Origin: Ascidia mentula
Lineage: Eukaryota; Chordata; Ascidiacea; Phlebobranchia; Ascidiidae
DNA length: 64,000 nt
Reading direction: 5' to 3'
NCBI GenBank assembly: GCA_947561715.1
Contig: OX387202.1
Coordinates: forward strand, 6,957,001 to 7,021,000
Every line of letters starts with the position of its first letter. Position 1 is the stretch's first letter. The position numbers and the translations under genes are program-made. The notes beneath the pieces are model-generated. The model was not told the origin of the DNA, ran no database searches, and was given only the letters and a program-made list of their open reading frames with translations. Below are positions 12,801 through 23,987 of this stretch, in pieces.

Positions 12801-15330
12801 TCTTATCTATGATGGAACCGCCGCAGAAATGACGATTTGACGAGGAATAAACAAGCATAACTTGCCAGGGGTATGCTCCGTGAGGTGCCCGACTCCCACC
12901 TATTATGCGTTCATCCTACACAACAACCAGCAGTAGAAAACAAATCACCCAAAACACCCACAATTCATGTTTAGTGCATAATTTGTCACTGATGCTGTAA
13001 GACATATTAACAAATCACGCAAGGATCCTTTTGGTAAAAACTATTTATCCGATCCAGCGTTGCGTCCTAATTTCACAAATCTAAATCAGAAATATACATT
13101 TTTTGGTAGAGAGGTCCATTGTAAATTATGTTTTCTTTTTAACACAACGTTTTAATCAAACGCAAATATTTCATGTTTTTGAAAATATTGAAAACTTTAT
13201 TTTCTATACAAAAGCACATCAAAGAAATTAAAGTTACCCAGGAGAAACTTGTTGCGACGGAAGGCTTTCCACACTCACTAGCATTGCTCCAGAGCGTCGT
13301 GTTGTGGACTTAAAAATATACAAGTAACTGAAATAGTTTTTATTATTCGCGAAGATATGAAAACGTGTAAATTCTTACCACACTCAACTTCGTCACTGTC
13401 GTCCTGACAGTCTCTTACACCGTTGCAATGAGACGAAAGTGGAATACATTCACCATCCCAACACGTAAAGTTCGAGGTAGGACAAGCATCTAAGCAATTC
13501 GTTTGATATTACATGAGTTGTTATTTGGAATGTGGGTTGTCATTTCGTTTGGTGATGGGCAAATCATTTGATTAATTAGTTTCTTTACTTGCTTTGAACA
13601 ATGTAAAGATTATCTGTAAATTTGAATAAAACGTCCTGCAGGTTCATGGCTCTGGCCCTTCAACCCACTGATATGGCTCCATGAAAGAGCAAGCTCTGCA
13701 GGTTTTAGTTTCAGTAGACTAAAAACCTATTGTGGTGCTAATCCCTACCAACTTACATTTTGCGTCAAAATTTTGTTTTAGTTTTGTGATAATGAGTACA
13801 GTTGGCTCTTTGCATGGCAAAGGTTTCCGACCTCTGGTCAAACTAAACCATTATTTCTATGTACTTTCAGCGTTCTAATACAAAAAGGGTAATTTACATA
13901 TGACTAATATATTCACCTAATAATTGCCAGGTGATGAAAAATCCAGCTTCTCTAATTGTTTGATCACTGCTGAAGAAAAATGTCACATTGGGTTCTTTGG
14001 TCACAAAGTCACGTGGTTTATCTACGCCGCAGTACTTTCGACCTCCAAGCTAAAATGCGAAAATCACCGTCAGTGGTATTATGATATTATGAGCACAGAG
14101 TGGGTGTTTATAAAAACAGACTATAGTTACGTAATAAACGAGACTGTAGGTGGAATTACTTCTTCTTATGTCCATTATGGTTCGATCGACGCCAAGTGAC
14201 GCGTCTACCTTGTACAGTCATTTCCTTTAAAAAACACAACGCAGTGCGACTGGCATGGCATGCGTTTTCCGCAAAGCCATCCATACTAAACGCAAAACCT
14301 GTCATGTTGAAACAGGATCGTATGCAACTTTTTAACGAGTACATTCGTAGCCTTCTGGATCTGCGCGCCTAAATTTTACATTAAATTTTCATTTCAATAT
14401 TTTGTGTCAAACATAAACTGTCGCTGGCCGTCGCATCTAAGAACAAAATTCACAGCGTTAAAACGTACCAACTCTCTGCCCACATGTACAGTGAGGTAGT
14501 CGTAGATACAGCTTGTATCAGCTTCAATCCTTTGATCCACAAACCAAATGCGAATCACCTGTGAACATAAAACTCATCATGCTTGGAGATTTAACTACGT
14601 GCGTAGGGAGTAAACCCAACTTAAAATCAATTGTACATGTAGTCTTGATGGCAATTGATTTGCTTTTGTTAGGACTGTTTATAGATTTTAAAGCAGCAAG
14701 TGCGCAATCACGTGACGATTAGCGCAAATAATTTCTTACTTACAGTCGTCAGATTAACACAAAATACAAACATAGCCTACCACATTTCGCCTCGGACACG
14801 CTACAATTGCTGATAATGGCGACATATTTACACCCTAAAAAGTGTTTTGTCTGACAACGCTAAAACTTACTTATCCTGCACTTATCGGAAAAGGCACCAT
14901 ATAACCTTGCAACGACCCCAAACGCTCATGTTATGAAAGTTTCTATGAAACCAAAACGTCCCCTGGTATTGCATTTATTACATGTTTTGTTCTGTTAAGT
15001 GATTCAATGCCAGTCCATATACACTATAACGCAACCTATTAAAATACCAACTTTATTTGGTTGATTTTGAACGATCCACGTGCACTTCTGATTATCGTTG
15101 TACTCATTGGGATAATTCGACGAGGAAATGTTGCCGGAAGTGCCTGAGAAGGTTGTTCCGTTTGAACATGCTGCTGTCGTAACGTTTGCTGTTAAATCAA
15201 AATATTAATCAACAGAAACAAGTGATAATTAAACAAACCCACCTCGTGAATATGAATTGCTGCCCTGTGTATACACTGCAAAATACATCAAAAGTACAGC
15301 AAATAGTTTAAACACATCGGTAACTCTCAT
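9871..15330 (-). CDS. Secreted CUB-LDLa-trypsin serine protease with Thr/Ser mucin-like tail
   Basis: The start at 15330 gives a signal peptide ([20 protein letters not shown]). Exons near 15045-15190, 14470-14560 and 13926-14050 make one CUB domain ([16 protein letters not shown], then YCGVDKP). The exon near 13380-13490 is an LDLa module ([16 protein letters not shown]). The one near 13250-13310 holds the linker Cys (ECGKPS). The protease starts at RIIGG (exon 12770-12915), has TAAHC in the same exon, a loop exon 12262-12373, the catalytic Asp in ADIAMF (11393-11540), Asp189 before the Ser loop (GGVDSC, 10820-10981) and GDSGGP (10517-10665). Trypsin-like specificity and an active triad are therefore expected. 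The last exon (9871-10460) joins in phase and adds about 195 residues of Thr/Ser-rich sequence with a 12-residue repeat, probably heavily O-glycosylated. Likely extracellular or on mucus/egg coats; the precise role is unknown. Confidence 0.85.
10190..10379 (-). repeat. 36-bp coding minisatellite (mucin-like repeat)
   Basis: About five tandem 36-bp units encode variants of [12 protein letters not shown] in the last exon of the protease. Units are almost identical, with changes at few positions, so the array is young or kept uniform and should vary in copy number between individuals. The opposite strand stays open only because of this repeat. Confidence 0.85.
11716..11936. repeat. Short repeat with inverted ends and degenerate hammerhead-like motif, in a protease intron
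   Basis: TTTTCAGAATAAACAGACTG near 11725 is mirrored by CATTCTGTTTATTTTCAG near 11905, giving an inverted pair about 200 bp apart. On the minus strand the block near 11795-11825 reads CTGATGA, then a spacer, then CCAAAACG. This resembles the better-preserved motif near 40.85 kb. It is probably a decayed retroelement end; the family is uncertain. Confidence 0.35.
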
Positions 15331-15878
15331 GTCCCTAGAACAGATTTCAGCGAGACACTATCTTCACACTATTGCTTTGATGCGCAGGTGTGTTGAAACG
15401 CCGTGTAGCGTAACATCCTTTTTCATCGCAAAATGAATGTGGGCTTTACAATCAGGTGGGGCAGACATTACGTACCGCGGAACAATAGGTCAAATTATCT
15501 GATGGGCTCTGTTATTGTTAGTTATAATGCCTGCTGTTTCCTGATCATATTAAGTATGCCAATAATCATCTACGTGATAAGAACTGTCGTTTGGCCAATG
15601 CTCGAGAATAACCTTGCCATAAACCAATTTTTTTTTGTTTTTATCTGTTTGTTGGGATATTCCTAAAACAAATCTGCCTTAAAAGTTTCTAAGTCAAGAA
15701 AAATGCATTTATTTTGTGTGTGACTTGGTTTTCATTCTAGTGTTTACGCACTATTTACAACAATATATAAGTTTCTTGTGGGTGCATATATTTAACCCTT
15801 TGAGAAATCCAAAAAGTTTGGGTATTGTTTTAAATTTTAACGTTGGCGCTTGCGAGCGACTTTAGTGGCAATAGTTGC

Positions 15879-15893
15879 GGTTTCCGTAGTAAC
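15879..15893 (+). promoter_or_regulatory. Candidate X-box (RFX site) upstream of DNAI2
   Basis: GTTTCCGTAGTAAC matches the RFX X-box pattern GTNRCC-N-RGYAAC with one mismatch in the left half. RFX factors commonly drive ciliary genes, and DNAI2 is a ciliary gene. The distance (about 940 bp from the ATG) is longer than usual, so this is weak. Confidence 0.2.
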
Positions 15894-16320
15894 AGTTACC
15901 GTAAAGCGTTGACTGAAATTCAAGATGTCAAATGGGAGTTTGTGGCAAACGCGCTACTATTTGTTTTTATCGGTTCTTGCTTTTCATAAAAGTATTCGAA
16001 AATAACAAACCGTGTTTATTAGTAAAGCATTTGTCTGACCGTTGTCAATTACCAGGTATCAACTATTTTATGTTCAAATTTTTAAACTAGTAGTCAAATA
16101 GAAATGTTTTCTTAGTTTTAAAAGTAAATACAAATTAGAAAAATTGTACTGCATGGTAACAAAAGTAACAACAAAAATGTACTACATTTATCCTGGTACA
16201 TTTAGTGAGCTGCTGACAGTGCACACTTTCAAGCTATAAGGTCTAATGCCTCTGCAGGCTGCTGTCTGCAGCTTCTACTACATTTTTATTTAAACAATAT
16301 ACTATGAATTGTGTAAGCTT

Positions 16321-16470
16321 CAGACAGATGGCCACTGTTTCGACCTAAAAGTGCAGCTGGTGTGACTTTTAGACGACTTTGCTGACCAACAGGCAAGCAA
16401 AGGCAAAGACTTCCACTTTGTGGTGACTACCTTTTAGGTCGAAACAGTGGGCAGTGGCCATCTGTCTGCC
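16321..16470. mobile_element. Hairpin MITE, family A
   Basis: The left arm CAGACAGATGGCCACTGTTT is repeated in reverse at the right end (near 16440-16470), with CGACCTAAAAG / CTTTTAGGTCG continuing the pairing. The copy at 18362-18563 shares the outer arm (CAGACAGATGGTNACTGTTTC). The middle contains AAGGCAAAGACTTCCACTTTG, also shared in part. It is non-coding. Confidence 0.65.
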
Positions 16471-16483
16471 AGATTGGAAAAAA

Positions 16484-16585
16484 ATGTGGTGATATATCCT
16501 TTTGCGAAATTTACCGGTAATCTGCGCCATATTAATTAGCTAATGCATTAACATACGATAAAACGTTGCGATCGTCCGCGCAATT
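16484..16585 (-). repeat. Dispersed repeat, family B
   Basis: On the minus strand this reads GCAACGTTTTATCGTATG, TTAATGCATTAG, a short A/T spacer, then CGGTAAATTTCGCAAAAGG and ATATATC. The same order occurs at 24393-24456 (partial) and 52724-53262 (interrupted). No coding capacity and no ends could be fixed. Confidence 0.55.
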
Positions 16586-16827
16586 AACGATTGCTGAAAC
16601 AAAATCCTCTGCGCATAAAACAAACTTCTTGATCTGATCTGTCTGCAGTTCATATACTTACACAGTTTATATACTATAGTTGAGTTACAGATATTTGCAT
16701 ACCCTCACTTATAGTTTAAGTAAATGTCCAATTTAACACACATTTGTGTTCAGGCGTGTTTTGCTTATTTCAAGGTGTGTGCATACAATTTGACTTAAAC
16801 AAGGGGTTTGGCAAATAAACAACAACC

Positions 16828-19800
16828 ATGGAGATTGTGTATGTTTACACAAAAAAGCGTTCTGAATTTGGCCGGCAATGCAACTTTTCTGATCGACCAG
16901 CAGAGCTGCATGTTGATGTTGTACCTGACTCAAGCTTATGTACAGAATTCATCGAAAGAAATCCTTGCGATACCGCCATACAATGTGCACAAGAAATGTC
17001 AGAACATGAGGTTAATTATTTTTTACAGATCAGTAATAAAAAGTTTTATTTGTGTTTTTCATTTTTTTTTTTAAATCTTTATAATAGTTATAATTTTTTT
17101 TTTTAATTTAAAAGATAAATGTCATTTCATTAGGTCAACACTGAAAGATTTGAAACGGAAACAAGGGGCATCAATCATGTTGAGGGCGGTTGGCCAAAAG
17201 ACATCAATCCAGCAGAAGTTGAACAAACAATTCGATTCCGAAAAAAAGTTGAAAAAGAAGAACACTACATTAACACTATTCAGCAGCTTGGAAGTGTAAG
17301 CATTCTCCAAAATATACACTTATCTTTGTATACCTGTGAACTGGTTTTGAATAGCAATTGTGTCCAATTTAATTGTAATGGAGCCAAAGTAGAGTTATTT
17401 TATCTTCAGAAAAAAGTTATTTAATTCTACATTCGCAGGTAATGGAACATTGTATTAAACAAAATATCGCGATTGATATTTATGAAGAATATTTTGATGA
17501 CATGGAAGTTGAAAGTGCAGATGAAGCTCCATCAGCGAAAACAATCAATGTTTTTAGGTAACCGACTGCTTGTAAACACACATACTCTGTCCTAATTTTC
17601 CCACCAGTTTGTCTTTTTTTTCACAAATTTAAAAAAAAATACATACAGGTGTTTTTTACTTAACTGTAAACAAACATTTAGTGATGTGTTAACTAACAAT
17701 TACAGTGTTAGTTTCTGCCAGATTAATTTATGATTTTCCACAGAGACCAAAATGAAATTAAAAGAACAGCTACCTCATTGTCATGGTACCCGGAAGGTGG
17801 CAAAAAACTTGCTGTCGCTTATTCCAATCTTGAGTTTCAGCGTTCCTCCCCAGACATATCATTTGATTCCTACATATGGGACATAGGTAATTATGTACGA
17901 TAAAGATATTTTGATTTTGATAATGTCGAATGATATTATGTTTTTACTACATGGTGGGTTTACTGTTGTTTGTTTGGAATCCTATTACATAAAGGTTTAT
18001 TTTTTATTGTTTTTTTTTTGGTAAACATGCAAATGCATTGGTTGCATAAAACCACCCCTGGGGTGTGATGATATTGCAAATAAACTGTTTACTTTAAGAT
18101 TTTTTTCTAATGCAGAAAATCCCAATAAACCGGAACTTACTCTGAAGCCTGGATCACCTCTTGTTTGTCTCGAATATAATCCAAAGGACTCACATGTTTT
18201 AGTTGGTGGCTGCTACAATGGACAAATTTGTAATTTTTTACTTTGTGCTTTGAATAAAAATTGTTGATTTAATCTTAACTGGCTGTGTTATTTGCCTAAA
18301 TAGTATTAGATTTATGTTTTAAAGTGGCAAATAATTTAAAGCAATATGGAGCCAAAATATGAATTAAGTGAGCTGCAGACAGATGGTTACTGTTTCCACG
18401 TCTGTTAGATCTCACCAGTGCAGCTTGTTGTGACTCTTGTTGACTATCTAGTCGGCTAAACGACCAGGCAAAGATTTTGACTTTGTGGCAAGAGTCAAAC
18501 CAAGCTGCACTGATGAGACCTAACTGGTCGAAACAGTGACCATATGTCTGCAGCTCACTTAATTTTAAGAATTCCTAAAGAGTAATTTGAATTTTCAATT
18601 GAAGTAACAATGCCTGGTGTTACTCAGCATTTTGGGATACTCGGAAAGGAAGCCATCCAGTTGAAATATCACCAATTGAACAAAGTCACCGAGATCCTGT
18701 GTACAAAGTTATTTGGCTCCAATCCAAAACAGGAACAGAATGTTTCTCTTCCTCAACAGATGGCCAAGTATTTGATTTATAATTGGGCATAGTTTAAAAA
18801 ATGACATCATCAGTTTTTGAGCTGATGTGTATAATATACAAATATCTTTGATTCCAACTGGAATTGGATTGTTCTATTTACCTTTTCAAGCTTTGGAAAC
18901 AAACAACACAACTGTTTTTCAGGTTTTATGGTGGGATATAAGAAAACTTGGTGAACCAACTGAAAAGTTAGTCTTGGATCCAACAAGAAAGTTGTCAATA
19001 GATAATGCCCTTGGAGGCATTTCCCTAGAATATGAGCCCACCATGGTAAAACTTTTCATCAAAGAATTATTTATTTTTCTGTTACTTAGCATAAAGTTAC
19101 CAGGTTTAAATTTATGTATTATTAAAAAAACACCTATGAAATAGGAGTGGGAATTGATTTACAAACATGACATATTTTTTACCCTTTCAAAATTGTGTTT
19201 TTTAGCCAACAAAGTTCATGGTAGGAACAGAACAAGGCTCAATAGTGTCATGTAACAGAAAAGCCAAAACGCCAGCTGAGAAGATTGTTTGCCTGTACCC
19301 AGGCCATTATGGACCTGTGTACAGCTTACAGAGAAATCCATTCTTCCCTAAGAACTTCTTGACGGTTGGAGACTGGACTGCACGTATATGGTCAGAAGAT
19401 ATTCGTGAAGCTTGCATCATGTGGACCAAGTACATAATATTATTTTCATAGTTTTGTTATAACTTCAGGCAATTTTTTTTTTTTCAAAAGCCCAAAATTT
19501 AGTATTTTCAATTAAAAAACCTGTCAACAAGATCAATGCTTTCTGTCTGGTTTGGTATCAGTAAAAAGTAACAGCTGATTTTCAGTTAAACCATCTCAGA
19601 AGAATATCAGACCGAAAAGGACTATATCATGATTTGTTTTGTAGATTCCACATGTCATATCTGACTGATGGGACATGGAGTCCTGTAAGACCTGCAGTGT
19701 TCTTTACAACCAAAATGGATGGAACCTTGGATGTATGGGATTACCTTTTCAAACAAAACGACCCAACACTGAGCATTCAGGTTGATTTTCCATTATTCTA

Positions 19801-21023
19801 ACTTCCAAATATTGTGGTTGATTTTCAACCAAGAAATTAATATAATAACATTTGTAGAAGGGCTTCATAACCATTATGGTTTTATCAGTGAACATGCCAT
19901 TTTATTTGAAATGCATATGTATTGTTGGTAAATGATCAAGATCTTTTTGTTCAAAATAAAATTGTGGACATATATATATGCACAAATTCATCATTACACT
20001 GATGGGTTTATTTAAACCTTTGGCATTAAAAAAAAACATTAAATCATTAATAACGTCCTTCTTCATATTATTCTATATTTGTCATTTTAACTTCATAGTC
20101 CAAAAAAAATTTTTTTGCAGGTGTGCGATGAGGCTGTTCACAGCCTACGTGTACAAGACAATGGACGAATAGTTGCATGTGGTTCACATAGTGGAACTAC
20201 AACCCTTCTGGAACTTTCCTCAAGTCTCTGCACTATTCAGAAAAATGAAAAGAATTTAGTGAGCAGTGTAAGTTGGCACTAATTTTAGTTTTAATATTAA
20301 AGAGTTAAACATTACAATATTAAAGATTTGGGTTATAATGAATGAAAACAGGAATGTACTAAAATAAACTTTTGTCACACAATGCAGGTAAATAAGATTT
20401 ACACAACCATAAATTTTAAGCTTTTAATGCAGTCAAATAAAATTTGGTTGTACAAATAGTAAATGGCGCCCTAAATATCAATAGATGTTTGAGCGTGAAA
20501 CCAAGCGAGAGAAGATCCTTGAAGCTCGACATCGCGAACTCAGGTTGAAAGAAAGAACTCAATCTCAGCAGGGAGGAAGGCAGGAAGAAGACAGCAGGGA
20601 AGGTAATTATACTTAAAAAAAATTTATGTCATAACAGGAAAATGTTTTTATGACTCGTCAATAAACTATTTTCTATTTTGCAGCAGACAATGAGGAGGAA
20701 AAAGAATTGATTGAAAAGGCAGAAAGTGAGTTTATGAGGGCAGTGGAAGCTGAAAAGAAGGCATTGCAAGGAAGGGAAGTTGAAGACATTGAGGAAACTA
20801 CGGTAGTAACAAACAGATAAACATATTTTTGTGATGTTAATGTTTTCTACCTATTTTATCTGCCCTTTTTTACTCTACATATAACCAATGATGAAGCTTA
20901 CTTTAACAAACATCAACTCATATGCAAAGCTACCATATATATATAATATTTTTTTGACTGAAGGAAAAGGCATCTGAGGAACCAACAGAAAAACCTGATT
21001 CACCATCACCAACTGAAGAGTAA
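16828..21023 (+). CDS. DNAI2: Dynein axonemal intermediate chain 2 (outer arm dynein IC2)
   Basis: Thirteen exons join in frame: 16828-17010, 17134-17295, 17439-17557, 17744-17886, 18116-18229, 18628-18767, 18923-19045, 19206-19429, 19645-19780, 20121-20267, 20485-20602, 20684-20802 and 20964-21023. They make 595 residues, against about 605 in human. The N-terminus [20 protein letters not shown] and blocks such as [16 protein letters not shown] and [17 protein letters not shown] are near-identical to vertebrate DNAI2. The centre is a WD-repeat propeller ([25 protein letters not shown]). The C-terminus is a charged helix ([19 protein letters not shown]), then an acidic tail. The protein anchors outer dynein arms to axonemal doublets with DNAI1. 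ATG context is ACCATGG. A poly-A signal AATAAA lies at 21071-21076. The fifth intron hosts a MITE. Confidence 0.97.
18362..18563. mobile_element. Hairpin MITE, family A, in a DNAI2 intron
   Basis: Outer arms are about 35 bp: AATTAAGTGAGCTGCAGACA at the left and its inverted match TGTCTGCAGCTCACTTAATT at the right, continuing to ACTGTTTC / GAAACAGT. The internal part also pairs in places (AGTGCAGCTTG with CAAGCTGCACT). The whole 202-bp unit could fold into one hairpin in the DNAI2 pre-mRNA. It lies between exons 5 and 6, 132 bp after the donor, and does not touch splice sites. Confidence 0.7.
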
Positions 21024-21672
21024 CAAATTTGATGCAAGAAAACTATTCAAGATGCTTGTTGTGCTTTCAAAATAAACTGGAAGACAACCAGACACCTTGC
21101 GTATTAAATTCATGGCACAGATTACTTTTGTTGACTGTTTGTTGGTGACGCTGGTTGTTTATTGTGCACACTACAACGTTTTTAATGTTTATTTTCATAC
21201 AGATATAAATAAATATATTTAAAAAAAAACAATAGAAAAAAACATCCGAAATTTGACTGCAAGAATCAACCTTTGCAGGTCGGTAACCGACGGATCTGTC
21301 TTTACAAATCAATACAACATTCCTAGAGCTCCAAAAGGAGTAATTTAAATAGAACAAACAATTGATAGTAACTGTACATAAAAAATTGGCACCACAACTT
21401 GTAGCTTTAGACAACCATATTTAAAGTTTAAATTTCGAACTATATACTAAAAACCAACACATGATTCAGGTTTAAAAGGAATCCAACCATTGATACTATG
21501 AATACATGCGTAAGGAACCAATCTTAGCATATCTGCAATGCATACATATGTCTGCAGCCCAACGAAATCACTAAGGTTAATGTCCCAGATTTCTTTTGAT
21601 GTCATTTTCTAAATATGCTACTATTTTTATGTAAAAAAAGTGTTAAATTAAAAAAACATATTAAAGTTTCCT

Positions 21673-22284
21673 TTACTTGGACTCAAAATTTTGTAACTCT
21701 TTCATAAAGCCAGGGTTTGGTTTTGCCTGCGGTCGCAGTTTTCTTAATTCATCGAGAACTTGAATTAAACCTATACGCTCGGTTGACATTACGTACGCAA
21801 GCAGAACAGTGACAGACCTGGAAACTCCAGCATTGCAGTGAATTAGTACCTTACCCCCACCTTCTAAAGCATCGCTTATAAAAGCAAAACACTCTTCCCA
21901 CACACCAGAAATATGAAACTCTGGTGTATCATAAAGCATTAGATTTTTATATTTGAAGTCATTTGGAAAAAAGTTTGGCAAACCAGCAACATTGAGAATA
22001 TGTGTAATGCCATGTTTGCATAGCAAGGTTTTGTCCGCGACTGGGTCTTGCGAGCTCACAAACAAACCATTACGCAGTTCAGCCATTTGCAAGTCTGGTT
22101 TATCATCAATCACCATGCCAGGCACTGCATGTGCTTGTACAGTTTGTGCATATTTGCCATTCTCTTGTTTGTGCTCCAACAATACTTTTCCATCTGGGGT
22201 AGTAATTTTTGTTTCCGTTTTTCTCAACAGGGATCTGTTAAACCTTGTTATGTCAGAATTCTGAATATTGTTGTTGTTTTCCAT
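21673..22284 (-). CDS. DUSP19: DUSP19-like dual-specificity protein phosphatase (intronless)
   Basis: A single 203-codon frame. The N-terminal part (FNRSLLRKTETKITTPDGK) resembles the start of vertebrate DUSP19, which regulates the JNK pathway through MKK7. The phosphatase core follows: HGITHILNVA, the general-acid Asp119 in LYDTPEFH, and the P-loop HCNAGVSRS with Cys150 and Arg156, so the enzyme should be active. The end NPGFMKELQNFE matches the family. Length is close to the usual 217. It is probably a cytosolic enzyme that removes phosphate from Tyr and Ser/Thr of MAP-kinase components. The 3' end faces that of DNAI2; the stops are 650 bp apart. The name is by resemblance; other atypical DUSPs are possible. 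Confidence 0.85.
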   Translation of the reverse strand: MENNNNIQNSDITRFNRSLLRKTETKITTPDGKVLLEHKQENGKYAQTVQAHAVPGMVIDDKPDLQMAELRNGLFVSSQDPVADKTLLCKHGITHILNVAGLPNFFPNDFKYKNLMLYDTPEFHISGVWEECFAFISDALEGGGKVLIHCNAGVSRSVTVLLAYVMSTERIGLIQVLDELRKLRPQAKPNPGFMKELQNFESK

Positions 22285-22982
22285 TGTATTTAGAGACTAT
22301 GAGTATTCCTTTAAAAGGTGGGCAGTCTAGTATAAACTGTTGTAGCAGCTAGAAGGTGAAAAATGATAACAATCATCTTGGTACAATTAACATATCAGTA
22401 ATTGTTGAATGTAAACTTAAAGTTCTGGCAAAAGTTAATTGGAACAAAATATATTGGCGAAAAGCAAAGATACATAGAGTAAAGTAGCAATGAATGGAAA
22501 ACATGCAAAAATGTATCAAAATATTGTTATTTTTAAGCAACTCCTTTCACATTGATTTGACTTTAATATATTGCTCAGCTCAATAAACCTGGAAATTTCA
22601 ACAACCAATCAAATTGATTTGTCAGTTGACAAAACAGCAATTATGTGATGTACAAACTTTGTTAGATAAACCATGGTTAGCAAGTTTTTTTGCATAATTT
22701 TATGTTTATGCAATACACAACATTTAAAGTTAGCCAGTACCACATGGCACAACATTACAGATGACCATAAAAAAATATAGAACAATGAATTAAAATTCAT
22801 AAAGGAGGTTTGTAACCTTATTTGGGGGCAAATGCCCAATGGGTTTCTTTGCAGAATGGAATGTATCCATTTCAAAAAGACTTTTAGATACAGCAAAACA
22901 TAGCTGCGAGGCGAATAGCATTTTTAAAATAAAACAGAGGCACAGTAAAAATATAGCATAGTTCAATTGTATCGGGTTGCAT
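22285..22982. other. Spacer between DUSP19-like and RNF34-like genes
   Basis: This is 698 bp of AT-rich sequence between two minus-strand genes. It should contain the 3' UTR of the RNF34-like gene and the promoter of the phosphatase gene. Nothing else was recognised. Confidence 0.4.
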
Positions 22983-23987
22983 CTACGACTTGAAAACTCG
23001 CACTGCACGAACAATGTGTTCTCTACAAATTGGGCACTCACGTATAGCTTTGCTGCAGACAATACAGGTAACCATGTGTGCACATTCCAAAAACACACAG
23101 TCAACTGGATTATCCCAGCATATTTTGCAAAAGTTTTCTTCCTTCGACGTATTGTTGCTGCTGCTTGCAATGTTGGATGATTCAGCTTCACCAATTGATT
23201 CTTGGTTTTTCTGGTGATCTTCATACAAGTTTAAAGCGCGCTTTAGTAATTCCCCCTTTTCCAAAATCCCCCTGTAGTCCACCAGACTGTCTTTTAATAA
23301 ATACTTTAACTGTCGTACACTAAATTCATGTATTTCATTAACCGATGATATCTCGCACAACTTTAACAGTTCCCCTTTTTGGGGTGTGGAAGTAGAGCAT
23401 TCTGGACCAGCAGATTTTCCTAAATTAGTCCCGGTGGTACCAGTGGGGTGAGAGTTCGATGTGGTCGCAGATGACGCATCAGGTGCCCGAAATTCAGAGG
23501 CTGTAGGAAAACTTTCTTGTGTTTGCGTGTAAGTTGGGGGAGATGCATACCCTGGGCCAGTAGTGTATAAATTATTGACATCAACTTCTGAATCAACATC
23601 AATTGTTTCAAAATCTTGGTCAGTTATGCTTGTTTCATCAGCAACATCTTCCTGACCTGGCCAAGTATGTCTGGTATTACTGTATGACTGGGTATAAGTT
23701 TCAGATTCTGGTTCATGCACACCTTCAAGTGATTGTATTTTTTTCACCAGCTCATGTTTTTCTTTGATACTTTCAACAGGAAAGCTTCTATTTTTTAAAT
23801 ACATGCGCAATTCCTTGACTTTTAGTTTCATAAGCTGGGAACGTTTGTAGTTAGTGTGAACAACACTATGACATGGACGACATTTTCTTTCCACCATACA
23901 CTGTGAACAATGGTTCTGGTGACACAAGTTACACTTTGTTTTCCACTTTGTGATTGTGAACTGGGCATTGCAATACAAGCAAGGCAT
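22983..23987 (-). CDS. RNF34: RNF34/RFFL-type RING E3 ubiquitin ligase (intronless)
   Basis: A single 334-codon frame from ATGCCTTGC. Residues 3-40 form a FYVE-like zinc finger with paired cysteines (CLYC, CNLC, HCSQC, CRPC). A SAP-like helix pair follows (QLMKLKVKELRMYLKNRSFP). The middle is Ser/Thr/acidic and low in complexity. A second SAP-like block (EFSVRQLKYLLKDSLVDYRG) precedes the C-terminal RING (CKICWDNPVDC, ECAHMVTC, CPICREHIVRAVRVFKS). The order and the very end match vertebrate RNF34 and rififylin, which ubiquitinate caspase-8/10 and other targets at endosomal membranes. It lacks the N-terminal palmitoylated extension of RNF34. Whether it stands for RNF34, RFFL or their common ancestor cannot be told here. 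Confidence 0.9.
   Translation of the reverse strand: MPCLYCNAQFTITKWKTKCNLCHQNHCSQCMVERKCRPCHSVVHTNYKRSQLMKLKVKELRMYLKNRSFPVESIKEKHELVKKIQSLEGVHEPESETYTQSYSNTRHTWPGQEDVADETSITDQDFETIDVDSEVDVNNLYTTGPGYASPPTYTQTQESFPTASEFRAPDASSATTSNSHPTGTTGTNLGKSAGPECSTSTPQKGELLKLCEISSVNEIHEFSVRQLKYLLKDSLVDYRGILEKGELLKRALNLYEDHQKNQESIGEAESSNIASSSNNTSKEENFCKICWDNPVDCVFLECAHMVTCIVCSKAIRECPICREHIVRAVRVFKS

Larger units (their letters stand above)
15331..16827. other. Divergent intergenic region between protease and DNAI2
   Basis: Both flanking genes start here (protease leftwards, DNAI2 rightwards), so this is a shared promoter region of about 1.5 kb. It holds a possible RFX X-box-like site near 15879-15893, a hairpin element at 16321-16470 and a piece of another repeat family at 16484-16585. 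No coding exon was seen. The 77-codon open stretch at 15433-15666 is unsupported. Confidence 0.45.
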
